A DNA stretch of 64,000 nucleotides from Strigops habroptila (taxonomy: Eukaryota > Chordata > Aves > Psittaciformes > Psittacidae): positions 42,430,070 through 42,494,069 of the forward strand of contig NC_044302.2 in assembly GCF_004027225.2 (NCBI RefSeq), read 5' to 3'. The notes beneath the pieces are model-generated. The model had not been told where the DNA came from. It saw only the letters and a list, made by a program, of their open reading frames with translations, and searched no databases. The position numbers were made by a program, and so were the translations under genes. This document shows, piece by piece, positions 1-12,293 of this stretch; within the stretch, counting starts at the first letter, position 1, and the number at the start of each line of letters is the position of its first letter.

Positions 1-3000
1 CACATGATCACCAAAGCCAGTAAGCTTTGCCTTTTATGTCTTCAGCTCTTGAATGTCCGAGATGGGATTCCTTGCCTCTAGGCATCTGGCACATGGGAGA
101 ATCCACATCTCGTCTGAAACCAGCAGGAGCTGCAGCCTGCTGGTCTGCAAGGGGGCAACAACAGAATGACTTGTCTCTCCTTGGGCAGAGGAGCTGCCTA
201 CCTGTCTACCGGCAATACCACAGCTGCCGAGCACAGGCAGGGCAGTTCAGTGCTCTTCCCTGGGCAGGGATGAGCTTGGGGCCTAGAAGAGAGAAACAAG
301 TTGAAGCTTAATCCGGGATGTTGGCTGGTTTCTGGAAGATGGAGATAAAGCTTATCTGCTTTGTAGCCGAGGGGTGTCTGCAGCTGCAGCTCTCTCCAGG
401 TGAAGGAGCTAGGTTCCTTGTTGCCCCTGGAGGACCGAGCAGCAGGGAGTCTGGAGGGACTTTCTTCTCCTTCCTGCTGGCCAGCAGACCACAACCACAG
501 CTTTTAGATGCTTATACTGCTTTTCATCAGCAGTGCAGTTATCACGTGGAGGTTCAACATCACAGTCACTCCACATGAGCTCCACCTTAAATCAGCACGA
601 AAGTTGAAGATGGGGCAGGATATGGCAGCTCCTTGCTAAGCTGGGTATTTTCCTGTATGCACATGGCACCATAGCGTGCTTCTGGTTTCAGGGTGGAGTT
701 TGAAATGTGGCTTCTGATCAGCAAAGCCTTTGTACCCTTCTGTCTCAGATCTGTTAAATGTTAAGTGTTCAACAGAGAGTTAGGTCTTTTTGTTTGGTAG
801 GGGTAAGCTGCTAAAGGGCTGTGTCCTGCAAACAACCCTTGACTTTACACCTCTCACACCTCTGGGATCTGAACCAGCAGAGCTCAAATCTGTGACCCTA
901 AAAGCATGATACAGAATCAGGGTTGCGATGGCCCCACTGAGATGTGGGGTTGGCTGTGGAGGAAAGCAAGTCAGGGAAGTCCACCTTGTTGGCAGGTGCA
1001 ATGTTCCTTGCTCATCCTTTCACTGACATGTTTTGCGCTGGGGTAGCATACACGCTTAATTGATTTGATAGTAAAAAGGACTCCCTTTAAAATACATGCC
1101 TGAGCACTCCAGAAGGGCACTTTTTTGATTCTGTTTGTACATGACAGTAAGTGAATGATCCTAGCAGATCCAGGTCCTGCCACTCCAGGCAGTGGAAGAA
1201 GCAGAGATCCAAAGTTGACTCCGCACTAGAATTACTTCTTTTTCTGAGAGCAATTGCAAGGAAGTTCCTCATTTGCTATCCAGTGGATTGGAAATCTTTT
1301 CTACCCAGCACTGACTGAGCCAATTGTTTCATTTTATCAGGCTGTGAGCACTTTCTCAAAATTAGAATGTACTTCTTTTCTGAGCTGTGAGAATGGTATG
1401 ACAGTACTGTATCTATGGTGACATAACTCATAAAGTTACCACAGGCAGGAGCTTATATTTGTTGTTTAGCTTGCAGTGGAGTCATTCTGTGTATGATTAA
1501 ATGTGTTTGTCTTTTAAAATAGGTGAAATCCACAGCCTTTAGCTACTAGCAGAGATTCCTAGCTATTAATTTAGCTCACACAGTGCTAACAGCTTGTTAA
1601 GGGAATAAAGGTGACAGGAGTGAGAAACTGTTAGGAAAAACCCAGCAGAAGGACCCCTTCAGGAGAGAGGTGGTGCTGGGTATTGTCAAGATTTCCTGCC
1701 AAGGATCCTCTGAGTGCTGATGGAGAGGGTCCCCTGCCCAGTAAGCACCAGTATGAACTCAGTGATAACCCACAGAAAGAACCAGGTTCAGAGGTAACCT
1801 CTTCTCTTAACCTTTATTGTGCTGTAAGAACAATTCTGGGTACATTTCCTGTAAAGCTAAAACAAAGTTTCCATATATCTCACTGGGAAAAACATTTCTT
1901 GCTCCACATCTAATAACTTACAGTGTTCACTAGTTATTTGAGATACAAACAGATTTGCCAGCATAGTGTTTTTTTCCTAAGAAAACAGCAGAGCACTGAA
2001 ACCTGAGCTTTTAAAGAAATGTGAACAGAAACAGTGTCTGAAGTTCCCCCTTAATACTTCATCATGGCAAAAAAACCCTGTTAGCAATGCGTGGAGGTGT
2101 GGGGTCATCCTGAGAAAGATGAGTCAGTTTTCATTCTGAAACTCTATGGTGGGCAGTGAACTGCAAGTGCCCCGGGAGTTTGAGCGTGTTAGTTTCCGTA
2201 CCAGATCTTTAGCTAACCCCAAGCAAAGAGCAGCCACCTCTTTGTCTGCATGTGTGTGAGCTCCACACCTGTAGTAATCGGGAAGAAAGCATCAACTGCT
2301 CCCGACTGTAGCAGCCAGATGCAGCAGGCTGTGTGGTGCCCTAGGGATTAGTGTCCTGCTATTCATTTGGGCCTCTTTGGAGTGACAGGTAGAGTTGTGC
2401 TTTGGCTGCAGAGCTTTGGCAGGCATACTGCAGGTATTACTCACCATACAGCTTTGTTAGGATGTCAGATTAAAGCACACCCAAACTAAGCTTAAAGCCA
2501 GATTTCTTTGCTGTGTGTAACTCATTCCAGTAGCTCACTTTTTGTCCCAAGATAAGAGCATCAATGCTCCTTTTTTCTAATTAGTGAGACTATGTTTACA
2601 AGACATTGTCAGTCCATTTCCTTTATGCTATCTGTTTTATTGTCTGACAATACATGAACTTTCTAACTCTAGGGGTTTACAAAAGATGGATTTCCCTGCT
2701 AGTTTTCACATATGACAAAACCTTTTCGCTGGTGCCAGTATGAAATTACAAGTGGATGTTCTTTCTTACAATAACAGGGTATTCAGAACTGCAGCACAAT
2801 ACCAACATGCTGATTCCCAGGTTGGGCCAACAGCAGAGCATCAAATTGATAAAAAAGAAAAGTTTCTTTCTGCAAATTGTGATTTTTTTAGGAAGGGAAA
2901 TCATTTTGCAAGGGTTATTTTTGCATTTTCAAGCATTACGTTTGCAGCTAAACTGGTGAAATTACGAATTTCAAAGGTGAACTACAAAGTGGGTGAAAAA

Positions 3001-3030
3001 CTGGATGGACCAACAGGTTCAATGGTACTG
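1..3030. other. Gene-free flank
   Basis: No exon, RNA gene or recognisable repeat was seen in this AT-rich stretch. An open frame from 2740 to 3126 (128 codons, plus strand) runs through its end, but only the last part resembles anything, namely CR1 reverse transcriptase. AT-rich segments around 1320-1560 and 2450-2660, the latter with a CTAATTAG homeodomain-type site, could be conserved regulatory DNA of the FOXE1 neighbourhood. That is a guess from composition alone. Confidence 0.5.
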
Positions 3031-3035
3031 GTCCA

Positions 3036-3126
3036 TCAGCCAAAGAGTAGCTGGCAGAGAGTTACAAGTGCCATTTCTCAAGGGTCAGTACCAGGCCATA
3101 TCAAGAACATAGAAGAGGGGATGTAG
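3036..3126 (+). mobile_element. CR1 LINE fragment, reverse-transcriptase region
   Basis: Read in frame on the plus strand, this piece gives a serine-tryptophan then VTSaisQGSVpG pattern. This is the degraded form of the VTSGVPQGSVLGP block that precedes the catalytic region of CR1 reverse transcriptase, and it is followed by the usual asparagine and glutamate-glycine spacing. The catalytic FADD block that should follow is gone. It lies in the same orientation as the CR1 3' tail at 3520-3731, so both may belong to one element with a rearranged or lost middle. Confidence 0.55.
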
Positions 3127-3519
3127 GGCACTGGGGATGGTACCATGCTGGGGGAGCAGCTGGAGGGGAGCATAGAGGGACCTCAGCGGGCTGCAGAAAT
3201 GGGCTGCCAGGAGCCTTCCAGAGCACTGCCTGGGCAAATGAGCCCAGCTGCGGTGCAGGATGAGACCCACAGTCTGGAGAGCAGCTCTGCAGACACAGAG
3301 GGACAGCAAGGGGCACAGGCATTAGCTAGAAGCCCTGTGACCTCAGTAGATGACCAGGGCTTGGGTGGTCCTTGGAAGCCAGTGGAGCGAAGGGCTTCCC
3401 CACTGCTACATGGCACTCATCAGGCAGCATCCGGAATTAAGACCAATTTTGGAACACCCAGTCCAAAAGAAGCTTTGACAAAACAGAACTTCCCCACAAG
3501 CATGGTGCAGCCCTGGGAC

Positions 3520-3731
3520 AGGGCTTTTACAGTGAGGGTGGGGGGGCACTGGAATAGTTTGCACAAGGAAGTTGTGAATGCTCCATCCCTGGCGGTGTTC
3601 AAGGCCAGGCTGGACAGAGCCTTGGGCGGCATGGTCTAGTGAGAGGTATCCCTGCCCATGGCAGGGGGTTGGAACTAGATGATCTTAAGGTCCTTTCCAA
3701 CCCAAACCATTCTATTCTATGATTCTATGAC
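3520..3731 (+). mobile_element. CR1 LINE 3' end
   Basis: The end of CR1 ORF2 plus its 3' UTR, in plus orientation. It includes the block starting at 'ttacagtgagggtg', the 'ccctggcggtgttcaaggcc' block and the terminal tail ending in repeats of ATTCTATG. The copy is 5'-truncated, as is normal for CR1, and carries indels such as an expanded G run near 3539. The 400 bp between it and the fragment at 3036-3126 are not recognisable as CR1. Confidence 0.9.
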
Positions 3732-4996
3732 AGGGCTTAGAAAGGGGATAGGATCTCCATCCTTAGGGATAACCTGATACAACTTTGTGATAAGCCCTGC
3801 TTATAGCAGGTCATTGGACAAGGGCTCTCCAGAGATGCCTTCCATTCTATGTTTTTCCGATCTCCTTTAGTGACATTTCTCAAGACTTTTGTAGCAGGAC
3901 TGAAGTTGGGATGGAGAATTTGTTTTGACTGAATGCAGCTTCTTATGCCATACGCCAGGAAGCCTGTGCTGACATTAGATAGTGACTTACCACCAAGAGA
4001 CTATATGCTCTAGTAACAGGAGAATGGCAACGAGGTCCCACAACACACTTGTGCCTTTCCTCTTTCTGATACCTCAAGAATCTCAAACCAAGGAGAAACG
4101 CTGAAGTGAGCAGAGTTCTGAGGTGAAATTATCACCCTGTAGTAATCCGTGGATCCTAGGGGGTACACAAGACCTGCCCAGAAACCAGCTTGCCATCAGC
4201 AATCAAGAGGGGCCCAGGAGGCTCAATAAGAATTTGATAGCCGTCGTCCCTCATTCACTTTGTCACCTGAAGTGGTCCTGGCCAGATTTCACCTCTCTGT
4301 GCCTGTGAACACATAGCTGTGAGGGGGTAGGGGAAATCTGTGAATGAGTAAGAGCAAGTGAAACCAGCTTTGCTTAAAGTGATTTCCTGCTCTGTAAGAG
4401 CTGGGGCAGATCAACCGGTTGCAGAGGTGCTGAGAAGACCCACTCCCAAGAAATTGCAGAGCACTAACTCTTTGGTAGAGTTGAACTGGGGATTCCACAT
4501 CTTGATAATACAGGGATCTGCAGGAGGTCCATGGTGTGAAACTCGATTTCTAGCACTTCTCTAGCCTGGCAGAAGCGAAGTGAAACTGAAACACACACTG
4601 CAAATAGACCTGAAGAAAAAAATGACCTTTCTTCCTACAGAAACACATGGATAATTGCCAGCCTAATTGAATTGTTCTCCTACATAGCTACACAATGTTG
4701 GAGAAAGTGTGGTTTCAGAGCACTGTCTGAGAAGGAATGGATGGAAAGCATGCATGCTTTCCATCTGCCAGATACTGTTGCAGGCTGAATAATCCCGCTG
4801 GGCTGCTGGCTTAGTTTAGCTCTTCAGTTATGAGCAAGTCCTACACTCGGTCCTCATGTGAGTAAGCCCTGGGGTCACATAAATAATCCCCAGGATTACT
4901 CAGAAATTAATTTTTAAAATGCGATTAACACATGACTGGGAGCTGCAGGCTTTATGCACAGGATCACGAAAACACTCCGGTGGGAGGGCACATAAA
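3732..4996. other. Intergenic stretch with a 26-bp palindrome
   Basis: No gene or transposon was recognised. The notable object is the perfect palindrome at 4740-4765, listed separately. Short open frames here show no similarity I recognise. Confidence 0.5.
4740..4765. repeat. Perfect 26-bp palindrome
   Basis: The stretch equals its own reverse complement over 26 bases with no spacer. It is centred on a GCATGCATGC core with flanking GGAAA/TTTCC arms. It is not part of a recognised transposon end and could form a cruciform or be a symmetrical protein-binding site. A related 16-bp perfect palindrome with the same AAAGCATGCTTT core lies at 36973-36988. Confidence 0.9.
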
Positions 4997-5320
4997 ATCA
5001 TAGAATGGTTTGGGTTGGAAAGGACCTTAAGACCATCTAGTTCGAACCCCCCTGCCATGGACAAGGACATCTCTCACTAAACCATGTCGCCCAAGGCTCC
5101 GTCCAACCTGGCCTTGAACACTGCCAGGGATGGAGCATTTGCCACTTCTTTGGGCAACCTATTCCAGTGCCTCACCACCCTCACTGTAAAGAACTTCTTC
5201 CTTATATCCAACCTGAACTTCCCCTGTTTAAGTTGGAACCCATCACCCCTTGTCCTACCACTACAGTCCCTAATGAAGAGTCCCTCTCCATCTGGAGGTC
5301 TTTGCTCCAATGCATGTCTA
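4997..5320 (-). mobile_element. CR1 LINE 3' end
   Basis: Reverse-oriented CR1. On the plus strand it begins with the complement of the terminal tail (ATCATAGAATGG) followed by the conserved 'ggttggaaaggacctt' block and the complement of the ORF2 C-terminus. The copy is 5'-truncated where it meets an older CR1 at about 5347. Confidence 0.92.
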
Positions 5321-5346
5321 AAGGCAAACCTGACTTCAAAGCAGAG

Positions 5347-5535
5347 TCAGGTTGCTCAGGGCCTTGTCCAGCTAAGTTTTGGACAAGTCTAGCAGTGGAG
5401 ATCCCACCACCTCTCTTGGCCCTGTCCCAGGGCTGCCCCGCTCTCAAGGGAAGGAGTTTTGCTCCTTATGTACAACTGGAATTTCCCATGCTACAACATG
5501 TCCCTTCTTGTCCCTTAGGACAAGGGACTAAACAA
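5347..5535 (-). mobile_element. Older CR1-type fragment
   Basis: A more diverged CR1-family piece in the same reverse orientation, recognisable from the 'ggttgctcagggccttgtcc' block and the later 'caactggaatttccc' block that belong to another CR1 subfamily. The younger CR1 at 4997-5320 appears to have inserted beside or into it. Its middle is rearranged, so the subfamily cannot be fixed by eye. Confidence 0.6.
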
Positions 5536-8500
5536 GATGTTATAAGACAAGATGTCCCTGTGCACGTCCGAGAGGAGGTTGGTAGCCACCTGTGAGGCAG
5601 TGAATATCTGCAATTAGGTTTACCCCAAGACATCTCTCCTGCAGGCTAACAAAGCCTGGCTCCCTCCATCTCTCATCAATACATCAGGCGCTCCAGCCCC
5701 ACCAGCCATCTCCATGGCTTTGCACTGGAGATCTCTTCAATTTGCCAACGGGTGATGCTTGTTTCCACCCCTAACATATACACAGGAACTGCGGCTGCCC
5801 TGAGAAGGCAAATGCTCCTCTGATATTTTAGTGCTCATATGGTTGTTCCACTCTGTTCCCTTCAATGATGCTGTACCCTGTGTCCTCTCCCATGTGAGAC
5901 AGAAAGAGGGAACAGCGTGAGTCCGTGAGGGGAAGAGGTGCTGTTTGCCATGCAAGGTGTTAAGCAGCAGAGTGTTGGCAGCACAGGACCTTGTGGCCAG
6001 CTGGTGATGGCCCTCTGGACTCTGGCTAGGTTAGAGGATGCTTAGAGGCAGGATTTCACCCAGCACTTTGGTATTATCTTTGGCTGAGAGCCCAGGCTTT
6101 TTCCACGTCAGTACTGAACAAATGTGTAAATAAAGCATGTTACATTTCTGTTACGCATGTCCTGCTATCTCCTTTATTTGGCTTTTTATCTTTTTGCTTT
6201 ACTTTCTTTTTCCTTACAAAATGTCTTGGCTATTTTCCTTTAGTGAGCATTGACTCTTGGGGTCATGATGCTCTGGCTACAAGTACTGCTCAGCCACACA
6301 GAGACCCGCGTGGCTCAGGCAAATGCCTATTTGCCTGCAGTATTGCTATGTATCTGGGACTTTCCAGTGTAGATACAAGCTCCAGACAATGACTGTTGAG
6401 CAATGCTACAAAATCCGTGGGCCAGATCTCTCTCGGGGCCTACTCCAGCCGTGCCAACAGCACAGTCATCGTATCAGATATGAACCGACATTACCATTCC
6501 AGCAAGAGTACACTGTGACACTCTGAAATACGTTAATACCACTTAGTGTCTGAGGGATGAAATACACTGAATTGCTAAGGGAGAAAAACATTTAGTATCA
6601 ACTTTTGAAATGTCACATAAACTCTTGCCTATTTATGAAGCTCTTTGTACTCATCACAGCACATTCACTGCTCAGGGGTTCACTAGCTGGGGTACGGACA
6701 GTTTTAACCTAACGCGCTGATTTCAGCTCTCATTCTCAATATTGCAGTTTAAGTAAGCTCACCACACTGAAGCTGCGTGCTCCACGCAGCACATAACTGC
6801 AAAGTTATTTACTCCTGATGAACGCTGCATCTTCAAGCCTATTTGTTTTGCTGAGAGCATTGTGACCGGAGCTCTGCAGACCACTTTGGGGTTAAGCTTC
6901 TTCCCGTGAGGCTCTGACAGGACCAGTCCAGCCTGCAGGGGAAATGATTTGCACTTCACAGCACCTTTGTGCCTTCCCACTTAGCTCAATGGCCTCTTGG
7001 AGAGATGCAGCTGAAGTTCTTGGGCCTTAAATATCTGTCCTGAAAGACAGGGCAGCCCACCACAGGCTGATCTCGGGTTACAAGCAGGTCTTTGCAGTAG
7101 TCAGCTGTGCCTTATGTAAAACACAAGCCTGAAGTAGGATGTAAGAGTAAGGTGAAGTACATGTTAAAAAATACACCATTATTTCTGATATTGACGTGAG
7201 GTGCTGAGGAGCGTGCGGGTGTTCGTGGTTAACCTGGAGTTTACAGGAATCAAACAGAAACGTGCGTTGGAAACCCAGGGTTAGCATGGCCGAACCCCCA
7301 GGAATGCTCCGGCATTTGCTTCTCAGCTGTACTTGTTTAGGCAAACCAGACAAAAAGTACCTGGTTTAGTCTGAAGAGGGAAGCTGGAGTCCAAGGTAAA
7401 CATGTATGGGCAGCACTTCTGAGTAGCTTGACTTTCAAGTTTCTTGAGAGCAGTCATGCCCACGGAGTCAGTAATGAGAAGGAATTTGTTTGCTGAAGGA
7501 TCTCTGGGGCTCAGTGCTTCTTTTCCAGGTGGGGGCATTCAGACAATTGATGAATGAAGCATTTTCTGTCTGGGACAGCAAATATTTAACTGGAAAGTAT
7601 AGAAAGATCTGTGCTTCTGTGTTTTCAAGGCCTCCTGTAGAAGGTGTCTTTCCTGCAGTCACAAAACAAAAAACACAAACAGGAGGACAGAGGCTGGGAA
7701 ATGCAGGAAAATCAGAAAAGCTGTGCCCCTCAGTGTAGTGCACTGAGGTCCTGCATCACCTTCCCTGCAGCATGTGCAAGAAGCCTGCTGCAGATGCTCC
7801 TCTTAGAAGTCTGCAGCGTGCTGCAGAGCATTTCTACCTCCCTATTCATTTCATTTGAGCACCCCCCAAATCCCATTCATCATATTATATCTATTCACTG
7901 AATGATTAGTGTGATTTTCTTTCATTGTACACAAAATGTGACCTGCCTAGAAATCCCAAAGCGATGAGAAAAATTTTTACATGGAAGTGTCGTTCTCAGG
8001 TTTTTCCAGTGTTGTGTCCAGCAGCTTTTGGACATGAGAGTGGCATTAGCAAGTACTCAGAACTTTTTGGCATGCAACCTTTAGTGGCAAGGTAGCCAGG
8101 CTGCCAGGATGCATCCGGATGGTTTGTTATCACATCTTAGCATGGACAGCCACAGGCTGTGGAGGCCTGATCCAGGTGACAGCATGGTTCCAATGGTTTC
8201 AGCAGAAACTGGAGTTGCTCTCAAATATCAAACCCAGCTAAATCTTCCCATTCACTAATTAGGTTATATTTTGTGGTTCACCCTGGAAATGTAGCTCCAG
8301 ACAAAGAGTCTTAACAGTTGTTCTGTGACTGGCTTCACTAGCTCAGAAAGAGCTGGGTTTGCCATTGAATTCTAAGATGTCACAGATGTGAGCTGTGCAC
8401 ACTTGAGGCCGTGGCACATTTGGTAGTCAAGCACAGCATAAAAGAGAGGTCCCTGAGCTCTGCACGCTCCGCCGCTGCAACCGACTCAAGGGCTTCTCCG

Positions 8501-9400
8501 CTCTGGCAGGATGCACACGATGTGGCGGGTGAAATGCCTGCCGAGCAGAGCTATGACGAGGAGGCTTGAATACACACTTAACCACTCCATGGCTCGCCCA
8601 AGTGGAGACTGGAAAGAGTATCTGCTGGGGACAAAGTGTTCTTAGGCCAGCAACCCAGCCAGCTGCCCTGAGAGCAGTGCATCTCTTCAGAGCTAAGCAC
8701 CGGCAACAAGAGTGTGGGGAGGGCAGGAATAGAGGAGCGGAGAAGAGGTCTAACAGGAAGGTGAAATGGGCTTTCTCTTGGGATTAGCACTTCTCTGGAG
8801 CACATCTCTGAGATCTTGATGGCAGGGTGTTGGCTGGTTCTCTGGGCTGCTTCTGCAAAGTGATTCACTCTCTCGTTAAAGGTGGTCAGAAGTGGTTTTC
8901 TGCACTACCAGATCTTGAGTCGCCCATGATGGGAGAGACATTTAGGAGAAAGCTGTACAAGGAAGTGGTGGCAAAAAAAGATAATACTCTGATGCAACAG
9001 AGGGTATGCCCAACTTAATAAACAGTAAGAGGTGGAAGAGAAGAATGCTGGGCTTATTCAGGCTGGGGATAAGAAGGTTGAGGGGGTAGCTAGCTGTTGC
9101 CATCCACTCCCGCACAGGGTTACAGGGGAGAGAGACTCGGACTCTTCTCACATGTCTACAGGGAAAAGACAAGAGGCAATGAGCACAGTTTGCAACAGAG
9201 AAGATTTTGGTTGGACCTATAGAAAAAATTCCTCCCACAAAAGTGGTACAAGTGATGCACCAGAAAGGTGGTGAGATCTCTGTCCCTGGGCATTCTCCAG
9301 ACTGACAGGATGAGGCCCTGGGCAACCTGACATAGCTTTGGTGAGCCTTGATTTGAGCAAGGGGTTGGGCTGAAGACTATCAGATATAGATCTTTCTGTG
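5536..9400. other. Intergenic stretch with isolated transcription-like signals
   Basis: No identifiable gene. AATAAA at 6129-6134 is followed within 60 bases by T-rich sequence and would be a workable plus-strand polyadenylation site, but no coding exon upstream of it was found. A TATA-like CATAAAAG at 8437-8444 followed by a short GC-rich leader and an ATG is listed separately. Confidence 0.45.
8437..8645 (+). other. TATA-like motif with short leader and 44-codon ORF
   Basis: CATAAAAG at 8437-8444 is followed by about 65 bases of GC-richer sequence with several CpGs (CTCCGCCGCTGC). An ATG at 8511 then opens a 44-codon frame closed by TAG at 8643. The arrangement is promoter-like against an AT-rich background. 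The predicted peptide is basic at its N-terminus, has no signal peptide and matches no family I recognise. It could equally be a remnant of an old promoter or chance. Confidence 0.2.
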
Positions 9401-9875
9401 ATTCATAGAATCACAGAATCATAGAATGGTTTGGGTTGGAAAGGACCTTAAGATCATCTAGTTCCAACCCCCGGCCATGCGCAGGGACGCCTCACTCTAG
9501 ACCATGTCGCCCAAGGGTCTGTCTAACCTGGCTTTGGACACCGCCAGGGATGGAGCATTTACCACTTCTTTGGGCAACCTGTTCCAGTGCCTCACCACCC
9601 TCACTGTAAAAAACTTCTTTCTTATACCTAATCTAAACTTCCCCTGTTAAAGTTTGAAGCCATTACCCATTGTCCTACTACTACAGTCCCTAAGGAAGAG
9701 CCCCTCCCCAGCATCCTTGTAGGCCCCCTTCAGATACTGGAAGGCTGCTATGAGGTCTCCACGCAGCCTCCTCTTCTCCAGGCTGAACAGCCCCAACTTT
9801 CTCAGCCTGTCTTCATACGGGAGGTGCTTCAGCACCCTTTCTTCAAGAAGCTCTATAGCGATCCTTCTGGCACAA
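9401..9875 (-). mobile_element. CR1 LINE 3' end, about 470 bp
   Basis: Reverse-oriented CR1 starting on the plus strand with three tail repeats (ATAGAATCACAGAATCATAG). It continues through the 3' UTR block and the C-terminal coding region of ORF2, including the complement of the '[10 protein letters not shown]' block, which is still open in the minus-strand frame. It is 5'-truncated near 9875. Confidence 0.93.
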
Positions 9876-11670
9876 GATTAAGTCATGAATGCTAATGTCG
9901 TTTGGTTTCTGTAGAGCAAAGCCTGTCACACCACTGATCTTTGGAGGAATGGCTACGTCACTGCTAAAGTAGCCCTAGATCTCAGCTGCTGGCAATTTCC
10001 CCATGCTCTGTAGTAGGTGGGAAGAGGCATGAAGGACACAGGTAAACCAGGGACAAATGAGGGCTCTGCAGAGTGGGAAAGGCAGCGATGGAGTTGGAGA
10101 GTGTGGATTAGCTGGAAGTGCCCATAGATTTGGAAAGGATCTGCTGAGTTTACAGTGGTATGCTGCACCCACTCCCATGCCTGTCTGTGGTGATTAACTC
10201 TCCCAGTTAATCGCCATGGAGGCACTGGGGTGACAAACGAAAACCAGGAAGCCTGGACAGGTTTTGGCTCTACTGCAGAGACCCCTGATAGAAGTTATTC
10301 TCCAAGCTACCTGGCTGAATGGAAAACCTTGTGGGAGGCATGTACTTGTGCCCCTCTGCTATGTGAAAAGGCCTTGAGTCCACAGACTGCTTCTGAGCAG
10401 AGCCCCTCCTGGGCTCATGTGGTGTGAGACGAGCTGATGGAGGGGCCAAGCGTGTCCCTCCTCAAGAGGCAATTGTGTGAAGTGCTCTTTCCTGGAAGGA
10501 CCCTTGGGCACCAGATGTTTAAGGGATGGGGCTTTAGCAGCAGACAGGGCAGCACGGCCATCACTGCACGCCTCTGGAAGGATGGAGGCAAGCAGAGAAG
10601 TGGAAGTGAGAGATCTCCAAGCGTAGCTGGGCCAGCATAGGTGGGCTCTGGAGGCTTATGGGGATGGTCTGGAGGTAAAAGGGGCTATCACCGGCACAAC
10701 ATTCCTCAATACGTCTGCTCCTGCGGCTGTGAGTCACCAGCAACCTGGATGAACAGCTCCTGCAGGAATCCCCCCACGCAGCAGAGTGCGCAAGCAGCCC
10801 CTGTGCAGCGCGGAGCACAGCTCCATCGGGATGTCGTTGGCAGTACCTGGTTGCAGCTAGCTCTGCCCGCCGGGAAGCAGTTCTCTGTGGATGTGTGAGC
10901 CTGCATCCAAGCTCCATGTTTTTCAGTTGAAGATTGCTTCCTTTTTTCTTAGTCTTTAAACATTTGTCTTTCAGCCATAAATGGCTTTTAACAAATCCTG
11001 CACAAAATATTTCAATTATTAAAAAAAAAAACCAACAAAAACCCCACAACCCATGTCTCCAAATATTCTCACCCTTTAACAAAGGATTTGCCATTTTTGA
11101 GAGGAGCTGCCCTCCTGCCACAGTGACAGGTTTCTCTCCTTCCCTCTGAGCTTTTCCTAGACTTTTTCCTGAATCTCTGTTCCTCCCTTTTCCGAGGGAG
11201 AGAAGCCAGGCAAAGCTGTAGGATGTTAAGCTGAAATACGTTCTGATCTCAGCCTTTTGAGACAAAAATGGGAAGTAGTTTTGGGGATCATTTTGTGGTA
11301 TCCTGGGGGCAGCAGAAAACCAGGATACGACAGCTCTGGAGATGGAGAATGGGAGGAGGCCTTGCCAGGGAGGCCCAGCACATGCAGCAGAGCCTGTGCT
11401 GGTAGATGACTCCCAGGCACCCAGTGCGTTGCCTGAGTGAGCTGGTGCCCCAGCCCTTGCACCTGGAGAACCTGCAGCTGGCATCTCTACGCTTGCTCTT
11501 GGTGCACTGCAGTGATGCCAGCAAAGATCAGATTTTAGGACTGGTGATGTATGCTGGCTTCAGTATCCACTTAGGGGCTCAGGGAAAAAAAACTCGGAAG
11601 TTTTTATGGCACCATGTCCCAGAAAACACAAAGGAATCAGACTACAGAGAGACAGGACACAATGAGTAAC
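9876..11670. other. Intergenic stretch with a long orphan ORF
   Basis: No known gene or transposon was recognised between the CR1 at 9401 and the LTR at 11671. It contains a 307-codon ATG-initiated open frame on the minus strand, listed separately, and a short A tract near 11019-11030. Confidence 0.5.
10561..11484 (-). other. Orphan 307-codon open reading frame, coding status unknown
   Basis: An uninterrupted ATG-to-stop frame of 307 codons on the minus strand. It is the longest open frame in the window that is not explained by FOXE1, HEMGN or a repeat. The predicted protein has no recognisable domain, no N-terminal signal peptide, and one hydrophobic stretch around its middle that comes from an A-rich DNA run (FFFLII on the minus strand). 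Codon use looks unselected, with many Ser, Arg, Cys and Trp residues, which argues for chance. I found no promoter or polyadenylation signal tied to it. Confidence 0.2.
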
Positions 11671-12293
11671 CAGTAATCCTGGGATCAGCTGTAAGTTATT
11701 TTTCTCCTTCTTAGTAGCCGGCACAGTACTATGTTTTGGCTTCAGTCTGAAAATATTGCTGATAACACATGGATGTTTTTAGTTGTTGCTAAGTAATGTT
11801 TACTCTGACCAAGGACTTTTCAGTCCCATGCTCTGCCAGTGAGGAGGGGCACAAGAAGCCGGGAGGAAGCAGAGACAGGACACCTGACCCAAACTACCCA
11901 AAGGGGTATTCCATACCACAGCACGTCATGCCCAGTATATAAACCAGTGGGAGTCACCCAGAAGGGCAGATCGCTGCTCGAGTCAGGCTGGGTATCGGAT
12001 GGTGGGTAGTGAGCAATTGTATTGTGCATCACTGCTGTTTATTGTTTTCTTTTCCTTCCATTTTTAGTTTTATACTCTCTTCCCTGGTTATTTCCCTTAT
12101 CATTATTATTATTATTAGTGGTAGCAGTAGTAGTTTTGTGTTATATTTTAGATACTAAACTGTTCTTATCTCAGCTTGAGGTTTCTACATTCTTTTGGTT
12201 ATCGTCCCTATCCCACTGGGAGCCGGGGGGGAAAGAGGAGGTGAGCGAGCGGCTGCATGATGCTGAGTTACTGGCTGTGCTTAAACCATGACA
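11671..12293 (+). mobile_element. Solo LTR, avian ERVL type, near complete
   Basis: About 620 bp in plus orientation with the landmarks of the bird ERVL-type LTR. Near the 5' end is the 'CTTAGTAGC.GGCACAGTACTATGTTTTGGCTTCAG' type block in diverged form. A TATATAAA box lies near 11936, an ATT/AGT-rich segment follows in the U5-like part, and the 3' end reads TTAAACCATGACA. No internal retroviral coding sequence is attached, so this is a solo LTR. The bases GTAAC before and GCAAC after it may be a 5-bp target-site duplication with one change. Hydrophobic open frames within it are by-products of the T-rich region. Confidence 0.8.

Noticed and set aside
12022-12291. Hydrophobic 89-codon frame resembling a membrane protein
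   Set aside because: It lies wholly within the 3' part of a solo LTR; the hydrophobicity comes from T-rich repeat sequence.
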